This document shows positions 10,371 to 22,808 of a stretch of 64,000 nucleotides of DNA, one piece after another (positions within the stretch are counted from its first letter, which is position 1; the number at the start of each line of letters is the position of its first letter). The notes below the pieces were generated by a model. It was not told where the DNA came from and did not search any database. It worked only from the letters and a program-made list of their open reading frames with translations. The stretch comes from Trogon surrucura (lineage: Eukaryota; Chordata; Aves; Trogoniformes; Trogonidae): the NCBI GenBank assembly GCA_020746105.1, contig CM036617.1, forward strand, positions 17,048,037-17,112,036, given 5' to 3'. The position numbers were made by a program, and so were the translations under genes.

Positions 10371-11916
10371 CACAGAATCACAGAATCACAGAATGTTAGA
10401 GGTTGGAAGGGACCTCAAAGATCACCTAGTCCAACCCCCCTGCCAGAGCAGGATCACCTGCAGTAGAGCGCACAGGAACGCGTCCAGGCGGGTTTTGAAT
10501 GTCTCCAGAGAAGGAGATTCCACAACCTCCCTGGGCAACCTGTGCCAGTGCTCTGTCACCCTCACAGTAAAAAAGTTTTTCCTCATATTTTTAGGGAACC
10601 TCCTGTGTTCCAGCTTACATCCATTGCCCCTTGTCTTGTCAGTGGATGCCGCAGAAAAGAGCCTGACTCCATCCTCCTGACATTCCCCCTTGACATATTT
10701 ATAAACATTAATGAGGTCACCCCTCAGCCTCCTCTTCTCCAAGCTAAAGAGATCCAGCTCCTTCAGCCTTTCCTCATCAGGGAGATGTTCCACTCCCTTC
10801 ATCATCTTTGTGGCTCTACGCTGGACTCTCTCAAGCAGTTCCCTGTCCTTCTTGAACTGAGGGGCCCAGAACTGGACACAATATTCCAGATGCGGCCTCA
10901 CCAGGGCAGAGTAGAGGGGCAGGAGGACCTCTCTTGACCTACGTGCTACTGCCCTTCTAATACACCCCAGGATGCCATTGGCCTTCCTGGTCACGAGGGC
11001 ACATTGCTGGCTCATGGTCATCCTGCTGTCCACTAGAACCCCCAGGTCCCTTTCCCCTGTGTTGCTCTCCAGCAGGTCAGTCCCCAACCTATATTTGCAC
11101 ATGGGGTTAATCTTTCCCAAGTGCAAAACTCTACACTTGCCCTTTTTGAACTTCATAAGATTTCTCCCCGCCCAGCCCTCCAGCCTGTCTAGGTCTCTCT
11201 GAATGGCTGCACAGCCTTCTGGCGTGTCAACCACTCCTCCCAATTTCGTATCATCACCAAACTTGCTGACAACATTCTCTAATCCCTCATCCAGATCATT
11301 GATAAATATATTGAAAAGCACCGACCCAAGCACTGGCCCCTGAGGGACCCCACTAGACACAGGCATCCAGCCAGACTCAGCCACATTGACCACAACTCTC
11401 TGGCTTCTTCCTTTCAACCAGTTTCCGACCCACCTCACTACTTGGTCATCCAGACCACACTTCCTCAGTTTACCTATGAGGATGCTGTGGGAGACGGTGT
11501 CAAAGGCCTTGCCGATATCCACTGATATCCACTGCACAGTCACCATCCATCCACCTGGTTATGTCTTCGTAAAAGGCTATCAGGTTGGTCAAACATGACT
11601 TCCCCTTGGCAAAGCCATGCTGACTGCTCCTAATAACCTTCTTATCCTTGATATGCCTAGAGACAGCGTCAAGGATAAGATGTTCCATCACCTTTCCAGG
11701 GATGGAGGTGAGGCTGACCGGTCCGTAGTTACTGGGGTCATCCTTCCTGCCCTTCTTATAGACTGGAGTGACATTCGCTTTCCTCCAGTCTTCAGGCACC
11801 TCACCTGTTACCCATGACTTACCAAAGATGATGGAGAGTGGCCTAGCAATGACTCCCGCCAGCTCCCTCAGCACCCGTGGGTGCATCCCATCAGGGCCCA
11901 TGGATTTATGAATGTT
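10371..11916 (-). mobile_element. CR1 LINE, 5'-truncated, about 1.55 kb
   Basis: The 3' end is at 10371 (CACAGAATCACAGAATCACAGAATG on +). Reading on the - strand, the element runs back through 3' UTR, ORF2 C-terminus and reverse transcriptase. It stops just upstream of [16 protein letters not shown] at about 11916, where similarity ends abruptly in AT-rich DNA. This is classical 5' truncation. Its 3' end faces the 3' end of the + strand copy ending at 10239, 130 bp away. The coding part is nearly intact apart from one frameshift, so this is one of the younger copies. Confidence 0.92.
10422..11901 (-). pseudogene. CR1 ORF2 reverse transcriptase, one frameshift
   Basis: Two overlapping open frames cover the reverse transcriptase: 11901-11500 (133 codons, from [14 protein letters not shown] to the palm start) and 11546-10422 (374 codons, with [18 protein letters not shown], the catalytic box and the ORF2 C-terminus). 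The frames change at 11514-11533, where GATATCCACT is repeated in tandem on + and about 15 bp of the usual VVYLD coding segment is reduced to 10. The catalytic box reads FGDD instead of the usual FADD; both Asp residues remain. The endonuclease domain is missing through 5' truncation. No function is expected. Confidence 0.88.
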
Positions 11917-14900
11917 TAATATATTATTTTATAAATGTTTTTGCTTAATTCACTCCTCAGTTTTCATAGTGTTGCTGCAGGTTACTGGTCTAATGATGCG
12001 TAAAATGATGTGTTAAATATATCATAATTAATTGCTAATTATTTTGATATCAACAGGTATCATTCAGCCAACAAACATCTGATATACATGAATCCATGCT
12101 GCGTACTAGTAGTTAAAACTGTTGTTTCTATAAAAGCCCGTTGTGGAGTTACTAAAGCCAATAATTGTGCAGGTTTCATGGGGAATAAGATGAAATTTAG
12201 CACGAAATTTTAGGTATGTGGGTGAGTTTATTTTTTTCCTCAAGTGGCAGTGGTCCAAGATAGAGCTGAATGATGCAGTGAATCCTGTAGTGTACTTTGC
12301 AGTGATGTTACTTCCAGCCAGTGCTCCTACTTAAATAAGTACATTATATGAGTTAATGAGGATTTACCCAGTGCCTGGGCAGGTTAAAGGTTAAAAATTC
12401 CATCTGTTTGTGCAAGAAATCTGTTCATATGTGTCTTTTATCCCATTTCCTAACTCTTTCTAAAAGAAAAAGTCAAAAGTTTCAGCTGATTTAAATTTAG
12501 GGCAGCTGCTTTAACTTTATCAGAGTTGCATGGGCTTAATAGGAGCTGGGAACCCCTCTTATTTAACATGTAATTTTACTCACTATCTAGGAAATGTGAT
12601 TCAAATTAAGTTGGAATTGTAAAGCTTCCAGGAGTCCTGTGTGATGTGAATTGAAATTTCTCAGTGCCCAGAGTGCCCTTAGATCCTGTAAATGACAATC
12701 GAGGTGATTTTCTTGCCAAAATAAAGTGGCATTGAAAAGTGGGATGTAGGAATGAGCACACAGGAAAAGGCAAACCAGAATACAACTTGGAAAAAAAGTC
12801 AGTAGTAAGACTGACAAAGTGTTCCCTCATTTTTACATGGAAAGTAAATAAAAATTTATATTGATATTGCGCACAGATGCCTGAAATCTCTCTGGCTCAT
12901 GCAGCAGATTTAGACACGTGAATACTTAACAGAATTTTAATGTGTAGCTAAAACAATCTCGTAATGACCATATTATATCAGCTATGTTGCAGCAGTCTCT
13001 GCCTATCAAAGCTTCCCTTTCCTGACCTAATGGAATGGTAGCTCACGTCTAAAATCCAAAATTCAAGAAAAAAAGAGAATTCTTTAAAATTTTGGGAATA
13101 AAAAGCCCCTGAACAGCCGTGTTTTTGTCACAGAGTAGAATACAATGTCGGGTAATACACAAATGATCTGTTCATAGAAATCTGCCTAATTACCTCTGCT
13201 TACAGTGTGTGGGAGGGACCAGAGGGACCTAAATCTTGTACCGTACCTTCTGCCTAGATGCTGCTTCTTCCTAAGACCAGTTGTGATTGAAGCAGTTAAG
13301 GCAGACATAAAATGGGAGAGGATGGAGAAGAGTGTAAATATTTCAGGATAATGGCAGTTTCTGATGACCACAAAATACTGTTCTTGGTTAGGAAGAGTAT
13401 TGGACTGTGGAGGGGTCCAGCTACAAAGAACTGTAGCTTTGCATAAGCAAGTGACAATTTCATGTCTGAGAACAGAAGACAGCAGGGTGGAGATGTGTGG
13501 GATCCTCCTTCTCTTATTGTGCAGACTTACAGGTCATGCTCCTTTCTGTTTTTCACAGCTGCTAAACCAGGCATGGACTTAGAATGAAGTTAAAGGGGTT
13601 TTCTGCCTTCTTCCAGTTTGCATCCTGTTGCAGTAGCTGCCTGGGTTGGTCAAGACAATTGTAGCTCCTTTCTGCCTATCCAGGTTGCACTGCACCCTGA
13701 CCTGTAAGTGCTGGCTTCAGGAAGGTATGCAGGGCTATCAGTTACCCTGTGTCTTTTCTGATGATATTTCTGGGTAAAAGAGTGCGACGTCACAGTGTTT
13801 TAATGTTTTTTTTTCTGCCAATAGGTAGCATTTATTCCCTTGTACACAGAACAGAAGTAAATAACATGGAATGTAAAAGATCCTTGGCTTAGACATCAAT
13901 GACATTTTCTCAGAATGATTATCTCATCCGTGAATAATCATATCTAGTCTGTTTGACCTGGTAACACCATTTGGTTACATCCTATTTGTCTCACTAAGCT
14001 CATGGAGGCATAAGGAAAAAAACGGAAGCCTCTGAACAGGAAAATCAAGGCTAGATGACTCTAAACTAGGTTTTATACAAGTATGAACACATTACATCTT
14101 GCTTGTCCTAAACCAGTGTAAATCATGCATAGTACTATTAGGGACCAGATATTATCTGCATCTAGTATTTATAATCCAAAGCATGAGTCTTTTGGCATAG
14201 CCAAAACATGCCAGTCAGGAACAAATTTATGTGTATTAAAAGAACTCAAAGGAAAAATGCTCAATAGATTTTGAGATTGATGGTAGGACTTGCCTTTGAA
14301 TGTGGAAGAGTATAAGCTAGTAAATTCATAGAAATTTTTGTGTTTCATGCTGCTTTTCAGTAGAGACTTTGTCTCCCTACTTACACAGCACGGTTTCATA
14401 GTTTTGACAGACTGGAGCTATGCAGGTATAACATTGCTCTGTCTTCTTCAGATCTCATTCCCTGATATGTGCTCTTATTTTGGGCTGACATTTTGCTATA
14501 GTAAGTGGAACTGCTTACCTGACCCATATTGTTACAATCGTTTGCTTGAGAAACATCCTCTTATTTCATTAACTTTTATTGTCAAATTACACTAAGGGGG
14601 AAGGACTCTTTACCGGTGTATTTGAGACTAGAGGATCTTGTGCTGTGAGGTGATGATGATAGTGATGATGGTAATAACAGTTTATGGAGACAGATGTTTA
14701 AAAAATAGTGGCATTCCAACAGTAAGCAAACTAGTAAGAAAAGAAAAATGTAAGATATTTTAAAAAAAGCAAATATGTGGCACAGCTCTTAAAAAAAAAA
14801 AAAAAAAGTAATTTTAACAGTTTGTATGTATCTCCAGGAGAAAAAGAATTACTATACTAATTGTAAAGCAAACTCTTGAGTTAATTATCCTTATTAGTTA

Positions 14901-17619
14901 ATAAGGATTTAACTGGACATCTCATTGAAGATTGATTTTTAGTTTGGTTTTTTTTTTATATTTGCAGTGTGATTACATTAGGAAAGAGATGGAGAGAAGT
15001 ATTTTTTTTACATGAAATCTCATTCTAAAATGAGAGCTATCACATGCAATATGAGAACAAAATAGTGACAAGAATATTTCAATTCCTCTTCTTTAAAGCT
15101 GCAAACATGGTCACTGTAGAAAATCTTGCTTTGCCATTGTGTTTGAAAACCACATTTTTACTGAACAGGACCTTGTTTTCCCATATTTAAACATTACTTT
15201 CAAGAACATGGAGAACTTTTATTAGCAGCTTTTTTTGGAAGCAGCCATAATCATGTCTGCCTTCCTGTTATTTGTTGAGAAAGTGTCAGTCTTCCTTTCC
15301 CCCAGATGCTCTACCTTATTGATTGCTTTTATTCAGAGCAGTTGTCAGCCACTCGGCTGTGAAGTTGCATGCCGCTTTTTGTGAGATGTGAAGAACACCT
15401 TAGGTGCCAAGAATAAAAAATTTTCACTTTTTAATGACTACATGTGTTAGTCTAATGAAAGATATTACCTCTCCAGACGTTCCTTGGCTTCAGGTAAAAA
15501 ACATCCTAGACTCTTTCTCTGACATTTTTTGTCAGATGTCTCCAAATATTTGACACTACTCTTACTCTGTCTCTTTTTTCCATATGATTTATACCCTTCA
15601 AGTTGATTTGGAAATTAGGAAGCAACTAATGACATCAACCTTTTCCAGAGAAGTGGTTTTTAGCAACCTAAACTAGGTGGTCTTGTGGGTCTCAGGTAGG
15701 GTATTGAAAAGATCACACTCTACAATGTTTTTCTCTGAAGGCAGTGATTACCATCCCTTTTATTGACAGAAGACCATGACAAAATCAATCAAAGCCTAAG
15801 ACAAACTGTCTTCTGATTCCCTGACCCTGATGCCAGGCTGTGAACTATCTTTTACTGTTAATACAGTCAGGTCAAAATTTGCTGAAAGTACTAAATTCCA
15901 ATTGGCTCATTGTATCAATACCTTGGAAATGTTTGAAATGACCTGAAGAACCGCTGCTACAGAGAATAATGTTATACCAGAAGTGCCACATCAAGTGAAA
16001 CTGTGAGTGTTGAACAAAATACAGATGAGGATGGAAACAGCCTTTACTCATCTATGAAATCGATGATAATAGGACTGAACTTCAGAGATTTCAAGGTCAC
16101 TAGAAACTGTGATGGCCATGTAGCCTTAACCACTCACAAAGAACCACTGCAGAATGTGGACAGTTGAAAAAATTTATTCTGGTATTCCAAACTCCAGTAG
16201 TCGAAAGAACAATTTAAATCCCTTGGAATTCTCACAATTCCTTGGAAATTCTTGCAGCCCCTCCTTTATTGGGAAAATTAGCTTACAGCCCTGATAACAT
16301 GCAAAAACAGGGAGAATGGACCACAAGCACTACGAGAGTGCTGCTGTGAGGCATGGGTGCTATGAACTTGAGCTGCGGCAGTAAATTCCTTGCTCCTGCT
16401 ACCTGTGTGTCTAGTAGGCTGTTAGAGAAAAGTTATCTAGTGTGAAGGGATGTGTAAATTCAGGAAGGGTTTTCAGGCTGTAATTCTCTCTTGTAGGTTT
16501 TGAAAGAAAGAAAATATCTCCTCTTGTTTCTTACTAGTATACAGAAACTTGATATTGTCAATCTCTGGTGTCTGGCTTTCCTTTGTATTTGTTGAAATAT
16601 TTGTCCCATATTGTTGTAAGATGCAGCATATCTTGTGAATTTGGATCCAGAGATACTCAGGAAATCTATAGCAGTTCAGGAGAATCTATACAGGGTTTTA
16701 TGAAATTGAAATCTAAGAAACTGATTGAATATGCTTTACTGCATCTCTGTTCAGTCTTCTCTGCCTATGCTGGTTTTCAGTCTAAATTAGAAGGTTGTAT
16801 TGAAAGGCTTTTTGCAGGACATCTGTACTATCACCTGTATTGGCTGAAACATCCATGAGGGGTTGCTAGGTAGTTCAGCCTTGCCTGTATGGTATCACAG
16901 TGATTCTGTGATGTCTCTGAATAGCTGAACCATACTTTGTATTAAAAAGGACTGAGTCATTTGCACTCAATTTATATGATGTCCGCCAACCTTCGTTTTT
17001 CTTCCTTTCAACATGTTGAACATCTTATTTCATTGTATTCATTTTTCACTTTAATGTACCTAACTCAAAATACATCAGGACCAGGGATCTGAAACTAGTT
17101 CAACTTGGTTATTTAGGCCACGCCATTTAATTTCATAGACTGAAAGGAAATGATATAAGGCTGTATTTGTTCTCTGATTGGATAAGTATGTGAGCACTTA
17201 TCAAATAAACAGTTACAGAAACAAATTTAGATGCATGAAATTGAAATTTGTTTTGCCATGAACATAAACTGTGTACAGATATTAACTCAAGGTGGGTGAG
17301 AAAACTGTAGCTAGAGGAGATTCAGCTATCAACATGAGTCTACATTCTGCTGGTGTTTTATATAATATCCTCTTAGCTTGACTGTTCTCTTGGTTTTATT
17401 TGCCCCAACATCTGAAGTCTTACATGCTGCGTCTTAAGCTCATTAATTTATATGCTTCACTCATTAACTCATGACTAGATTTGTGTAACACCCCCACTTT
17501 TTCAGATTTAGCCTCAGAACAAAAATCTAAGCAGAGTAACATAAATGAATGGGGAGGAGGGGAAGCAGTTTAGACTAAACCAAATACTGTTTTCCTCCCT
17601 TGTTGCAAAGAAGAAAACA
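11917..17619. other. Unique AT-rich DNA, nothing recognised
   Basis: About 5.7 kb of low-GC sequence with A and T runs (for example 14791-14807). I see no repeat tail, RNA gene or convincing exon. The open frames are under 100 codons and motif-free. Confidence 0.5.
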
Positions 17620-17832
17620 GAAAGATGAGAAACTTCTTCTCAGTGAGGGTGACGGAGCCCTGGAACAGGCTGCCCAGAGAGGCTGTGGAGTCTCCTTCTC
17701 TGGAGACATTCAAGACCTGCCTGGACACGTTCCTGTGTGGCATAGTCTAGGCATTCCTGCTCTGGCAGGGGGATTGGACTTGATGATCTTTCGAGGTCCC
17801 TTCCAATCCCTAACATTCTATGATTCTATGAT
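17620..17832 (+). mobile_element. CR1 LINE 3' tail fragment
   Basis: Starts within the ORF2 C-terminus (coding RNFFSVRVTEPWNRLPREAVES-type residues) and runs through the 3' UTR to ATTCTATGATTCTATGATT. 5' truncated to about 210 bp. Same subfamily as the inverted tail at 3924-4079. Confidence 0.92.
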
Positions 17833-20440
17833 TATGTTTTACTTAAAACATTCCAAGTGAAATGAAGTAAGTTGATCACTGGGTCTTACTTGAGACACCT
17901 GCGGAAAAAACAAATGAAACCAAAAATCTGAAGAAAATTCACAGACCAAACAGTTATGGAAGTGAAATTTTCACAAGACTGAAATGATGATGGTGACATC
18001 CTTTGTTTGCATAATAGCTGTTGGAGTGCAGAATGGCTACTGTGTCCAGGTGGTGAAGCCTCTCCATGGATCTCAGCATGAAGAGTCTGATCTGGACCCT
18101 GATACCTATTCAGAGGCTGCAGAGGCTTTGAAGCTAACATGGATGCTTCTTGATAAATATTTATATTTCAGTAGATTGGATAGTAAAAGCTTCATATGAC
18201 AATGAACAATATGGTAACAGGCATCATATCATGATTTCCGATGTATCTAATGTCAGATTATATCAGAGGTATTATTACTGTGATACCCAGTGTATTATTT
18301 TTTAATCATGTCTGTATAATGTATACAGGAAGAAATCCTGAGATAGACGATCCCTACAGTCTTCAATAACTTCAGCTCTGGCCTTCTAACCCCCACTGGT
18401 CTAGCAGTCAGGCAGGACCGAACAGAGTGCTGCAAAAAGCAAGGAGAGAAAGGGAAAGAAGGAAACTGTGGAGTTCTTGGATTATTATAACTCACAATCA
18501 CTTGGATTATTATAACTCACAAGGTCACATATCTTGTTTTAAACAATTGACACATATTGAAGGTAGCTACCTGAGGCATCACAAGAGAAGGGTAAGTGGA
18601 TTTTTTGTTTTTTTTGGTTATACAAAATATCAGAGTATGCCTGATATTTTCTTATCTGGTCGCTTTTTTAGTACTGTTGTTCCACACATGAAGTCTAAAT
18701 CTACTCTTTTGAGGAAAGGAGAAGAGAGGATTCTTTAGCAATAGAATGTTAAAAAAATAGCAGTGAAGTGACATATTGATACACATTATGCAACACTGAA
18801 CACAGTATATATTGTGTGTGCATTCCGTTGTGACAAACAAATTTCTCTTTGCTAGAAATCCACCAAAATGCATGAAAAAAACCCAAGACTGAGAAGTCTC
18901 TGAAAATGGCAATAAAGATTAGGAAAGAGTGCACTTGAGGTAATGGGAAGCATTTAACAATTGAGTGCAGTGTATTATGGAGCAGAGCAGTCCCTGCCTT
19001 TTTTAAATCCTGGGACGTAATGAAGGGCTTTAATGTCACTGTGACTTAGCAGATTACCTTCTGTCTTTGGGACTCAAAGTTTTTGGCTCAGATCCATTTA
19101 GTGCATTACTGGGGAAGTTGTGCACATCCAGAGGTCACATTTCAGGTGAGATGCGAAATAGAGGTGGTCACAAAATATTTCAACATCTTCCAGTCTCTCA
19201 TTCTTAGTCTACTTTCAGATACAGTTCTGTATTGTCCTCTGTTGCTCCTTGCACTACCAAAATGCGCTCAGTAGCAAAAGTTGTTTCTGAAGAAAAAGAA
19301 TAAGCCCTCTTTCTCTTGGATACTCTGTGCCTTTGCAGAACCATAGTTCATAAAAAGTTCTCCTATTTGTTTTTTTTTCTTCTGTATACTGTGATCATTA
19401 ATGTCTCAAGTGCTTCAGCTTCCTTTCTGGGATGGGAAGTTCTCCAGAGTTACCCTACCCTAACATTCATTCCCTCTTATTTTCCATGAACCTCTGTACA
19501 TCACAGTGGCTATGCAGATTAGGGGGCATGGGTAAATCCAGGAATATAAAACCACTTAAAGCCTTTTTGTATCAGTCCTTCAGTGATTTTACCATATTCT
19601 TCCACCATAAATCTGAGGATATTCTTATCTGTGTATATTGCTACACCAGTGAGATTAGTTGTGACAACAAATGACATCTAAGCTGGGAGTGAGGAAGGTG
19701 TGTAGTTCCTCTGTAGATGCTCCTGTGGACTTCCAATTAATCTTTTCTATTTCTTGGTTGAATTTATCAATTTCATTCAAGAATTTTTTTTTTCATGTAG
19801 AGAGGGAACAGAGTGTGTCTAGGTGCCCCTATCAAGTATGCTAGGGGATAACCTGAAGCAGTGAGAGCCTGCCCAGCATGCACCGGGAGGAGCCTGGATT
19901 GCAGAAGGGCAGGGGCTGGAAAAAAGCCCTCGGTGGGCTCATGGCTGGAAGTCCAGCTCTAGCTGCAGCACCCTAGGAGAAACAGGATCTTTACAGATGG
20001 GCAATTTTAGTTGTGTGGAGTCCTTCCATGTAATTATCCAACAGAGAAAACCTGACAATCTGTGCCAGCAGTTCTCCTGCTGGGACTCACAGTAGGGAAG
20101 AGAGTGCTTTATAGGCAAACAGAGCAGCAGGCAGCCAGGAAGGGCTCTGCGCAGAGGGAGAGCTGGATGACTTCACAAAATATGTGTCCCAGCCTGGAAG
20201 CAAGAAGTGGGTGTATATGCACAGCTGGTGCCAGGAAAGAGAGTTAGGAAAATTAGAAGAATGGACTTACATTTCTGTTGTTATTTCACTGATGAGGTGG
20301 ACAGGAAGAGGGTAAGGCTAGGAAACTGGTGGAAAAGAGTTAGGAACAGAAGCCGTGTGGCCCAGAGCCTTGGCTTCTGATTAGATTTAGGAATGCCAAA
20401 TTCTACTTTTGTGCTTTCTGCTGACCTAAGACTTGTGATA
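17833..20440. other. Unique DNA with a short tandem duplication
   Basis: No gene recognised. The stretch 19800-20440 is somewhat GC-richer than its surroundings and lies directly 5' of an LTR fragment, but I could not link it to retroviral coding sequence. Confidence 0.45.
18476..18522. repeat. Two-copy tandem repeat, 22 bp, period 25
   Basis: CTTGGATTATTATAACTCAC plus AA occurs at 18476-18497 and again, identically, at 18501-18522 with the 3-bp spacer TCA. Confidence 0.95.
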
Positions 20441-20946
20441 TGTGGAAAACTGAGAACTGTTTGTGTTCTGTAGTTTGGATGGTTGGTTGTGTCTGGTACT
20501 GTGGGATGGCTGTTTATGTTCTGCAGCTTGAGGTGTGAATTGTTCTGTTTGTCCGTAAGGAGGGATGTGCAAGGTGCAGGAGGGCGCAGGGGGAGGCCAG
20601 GAGTTCTGGTTCCAAAGCTGCCCGGGGATTGGCTGGTGCAGGGTCCAGGCAGAAGAACAGGTCAAAAGTTTGTGGCCGAGGAAGTCTTGGAGCCTTCCCC
20701 AGGAAGACCACCAGACCACACCTGAGGACCACCAGAGAGATGCACCGAGCGTGCGAACTGGGCAGGGACTTATGTTAATGAGTTCGTGAATATGCATGTA
20801 GGCACCCCATATATGTCAAATTTTCCCGTTCCTGCCGCCGTACGTTTTGAGGAGAAAACCTGTACGTGCCCAGTGCCGTAATAAAGAATACCTGCTTAAT
20901 GACTTCGGTTATTGAGTTTCTCCGCCTAACTTGGCTTTTGGATTCA
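20441..20946 (+). mobile_element. LTR fragment, avian ERVK-like
   Basis: The 3' part has retroviral LTR layout: a GTTAATGAGTTCGTGAATATGCATG-type upstream region near 20772-20797, a TATA-like CATATATG near 20809, AATAAA at 20880-20885, and a U5-like tail TTATTGAGTTTCTCCGCC. A start at TGTGGAAAAC (20441) and an end at GATTCA (20946) would obey TG...CA. However, the flanking hexamers (GTGATA, GTGTAT) do not match, so both ends are uncertain. No internal retroviral sequence was recognised. Confidence 0.6.
20880..20885 (+). promoter_or_regulatory. LTR polyadenylation signal AATAAA
   Basis: AATAAA followed by GAATACCTGC within the LTR fragment; it fixes the + orientation of that LTR. Confidence 0.6.
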
Positions 20947-21297
20947 GTGTATCTTGGTGCCTCTGTTTCTCCTCCTCTATCTCCTGCCTTGTCTGATTAG
21001 ACAGTATTAAGGCCAGTGGCAGTCCTTAAGGGTTGTTTATTTGTACACAGCCAAAGACATCATGTCTTGCTGTGTCTTGCAGTCAATGCCTCAATTTGCA
21101 TTTGCTAATAACAAAATCCCAATAAAGAAACATGTTCCAAAAGGGTTTTACTACATTTTGTAGGAAAATTCCCAAAGACTAGTAAATATGACACAGGCTC
21201 AAGTCTGACTACTGTTGTGCTACACATGAAGACAGATAAGCCGAAGACCTGTGTGTTTTCACTTGCTCTCCTGTCCTGACAGGTGGGATTCATCTCG

Positions 21298-21321
21298 CAC
21301 ACACACACACACACACACACA
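21298..21321. repeat. (CA)12 microsatellite abutting a CR1 tail
   Basis: Twelve CA units, uninterrupted, running directly into the AGAATCACAGAATG of the next CR1 piece. Confidence 0.97.
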
Positions 21322-21381
21322 GAATCACAGAATGTTAGGAGTTGGAGGGCACCTCAAAAAATCATCTAGTCCAACCCACCT
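21322..21381 (-). mobile_element. CR1 LINE 3' tail, very short
   Basis: AGAATCACAGAATGTTAGG, a GTTGGAGGGCACCTC segment and CTAGTCCAACC identify the last 60 bp of a CR1 on the - strand. Similarity ends before the rest of the 3' UTR. Confidence 0.85.
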
Positions 21382-21542
21382 GACCTTAGATTCTAGATCC
21401 AGTTGCATGACCAGAGATATCTAGGTCTGTTTGTGGCTGTTGTACACTGTCATGAAATTCTTCACAATGCTGGTACGTTTGAGGCAGGAGTTACAAAAGT
21501 CTCACTCCTCTCTGAAATGGCTGTATATACTACAGCACCTAA

Positions 21543-22105
21543 CACAGAATCATAGAATGGTTTGAGTTGGAAGGGACCTTAAAGATCACCAAGTTCCAAC
21601 CCCTCTACAGTAGACAAGGCCACCTTCCACTAGACCAGATTGTTCAAAGTCCCATCAAACCTGGCCTTGAACACTTCCAAAGATGAAGCATCCTGTTCCA
21701 GTGTCTCACTGCTCTCACAGAGAAGATTTTGTTCCTAATATCTAATCTAAATCTAGCCTCTTGCAGTTTGAAACTGTTACCTCTTATCCTAACACTGCAC
21801 TCCCTGATGGAGAGTCCCTCCTCAGCTTTCCTATAGGTCCCTTTTAAGTACTGGAAGGCCTCTCTAAGTTCTCCCCAGAGTTTTCTCTTCTCCAGGCTGA
21901 GGAATCCCAACTCTCTCAGCCTGTCATCGTAGGGCAAGTGCTCCAGCCCCCTGATCATCCTCCTGGCCCTCCTCTGGACTTACTCCAACAGGTCCATGTC
22001 CTTCTTACACTGGGGGCCCCAGAGCTGAACACAGTACTGCAGGTGGGGTCTCACAAGAGCAGAGAAAAGGGAAAGAATCATTTCCCTCGACCTGCTGGTC
22101 ACACT
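21543..22105 (-). mobile_element. CR1 LINE, 5'-truncated, 560 bp
   Basis: The 3' tail CACAGAATCATAGAATGG is at the left edge. On the - strand the element continues through 3' UTR and the ORF2 C-terminal region to a break near 22105. The open frame 21958-21644 carries the usual IRGLEHLPYDDRLRELGFLS and KIFSVRAVRHWNRM elements of the CR1 C-terminus, with a C-terminal frameshift. It shares the GTTCCAAC 3' UTR type with the copies at 39063 and 60642. Confidence 0.92.
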
Positions 22106-22808
22106 AGACATCTGTATTAGGCAACTCTAGCTGAGCAGTGAAGATTGCTATCTGAAGTAATCATCCTGCTCTCCTTCAATAGTGAAGGTCTAATCAAAGG
22201 AACTTTATTGACTACCTCAGCAGATGATGAGTCACATCCAAATTTCACTGACTGCATTAACTGGATGTCTATTGACATTAAAAGGTCTGTGATGACTACT
22301 TCAGATATGCATGCCTGCACTGAGGACATCCAAAGAGAGTCAGGCAAATCACAGCTGGTATCAGTGCATTTGCTGAAGGATGGGGGCCAGCTGAGTAACT
22401 GTTGTTCAGGTGAGGAATAAAGATCTGGAGCCCCCAACAAAGTTGTGTCATACGGGAAAGCAGTGGAATATACCAACAATTTTGAGCTGTAGGGACTTGA
22501 ACTGGGTTTTTTTCTGCTTCTGTGATTTGATTTTCTTATTTGCTGTGGCAGCCTATATTGTAAGCTCAAACTATTAGGTGGCTTTTTAAGAATTTCAATT
22601 CAAAGTGTGTAGGATAAAGTAGAAACAAAGAGAAAAAGAAAATAAACTTTTATGAGGTCACATTTAATTTTTGTTGCAACATTCTAGTATGCCAGAAGTC
22701 ACGTGGAAACAAATAGGACATCTAGTCTCACCATGTGGGAAGAGGTAAGGTGAACTTCTAATTTTCAAAACTGAAGTTGAAACTTTTCCCTCCCTGTCTC
22801 CTTTGAAG
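22106..22808. other. Open segment of unknown origin between two CR1 copies
   Basis: About 700 bp that is not CR1. Both strands are open over much of it: a 91-codon + frame at 22145-22420 and a 150-codon - frame at 22569-22117. Neither shows a domain, signal or repeat I recognise. The + frame ends CCSGEE-stop with no splice site I can defend. I do not claim a gene. Confidence 0.3.

Noticed and set aside
16880..16915. GGTATCACAGTGATTCTGTGATG resembling a CR1 tail
   Set aside because: Only a dozen bases match, and no CR1 3' UTR precedes it.
20426..20797. 123-codon - strand open frame and + strand companions
   Set aside because: Confined to the LTR fragment and antisense to its signals; no retroviral protein motif.
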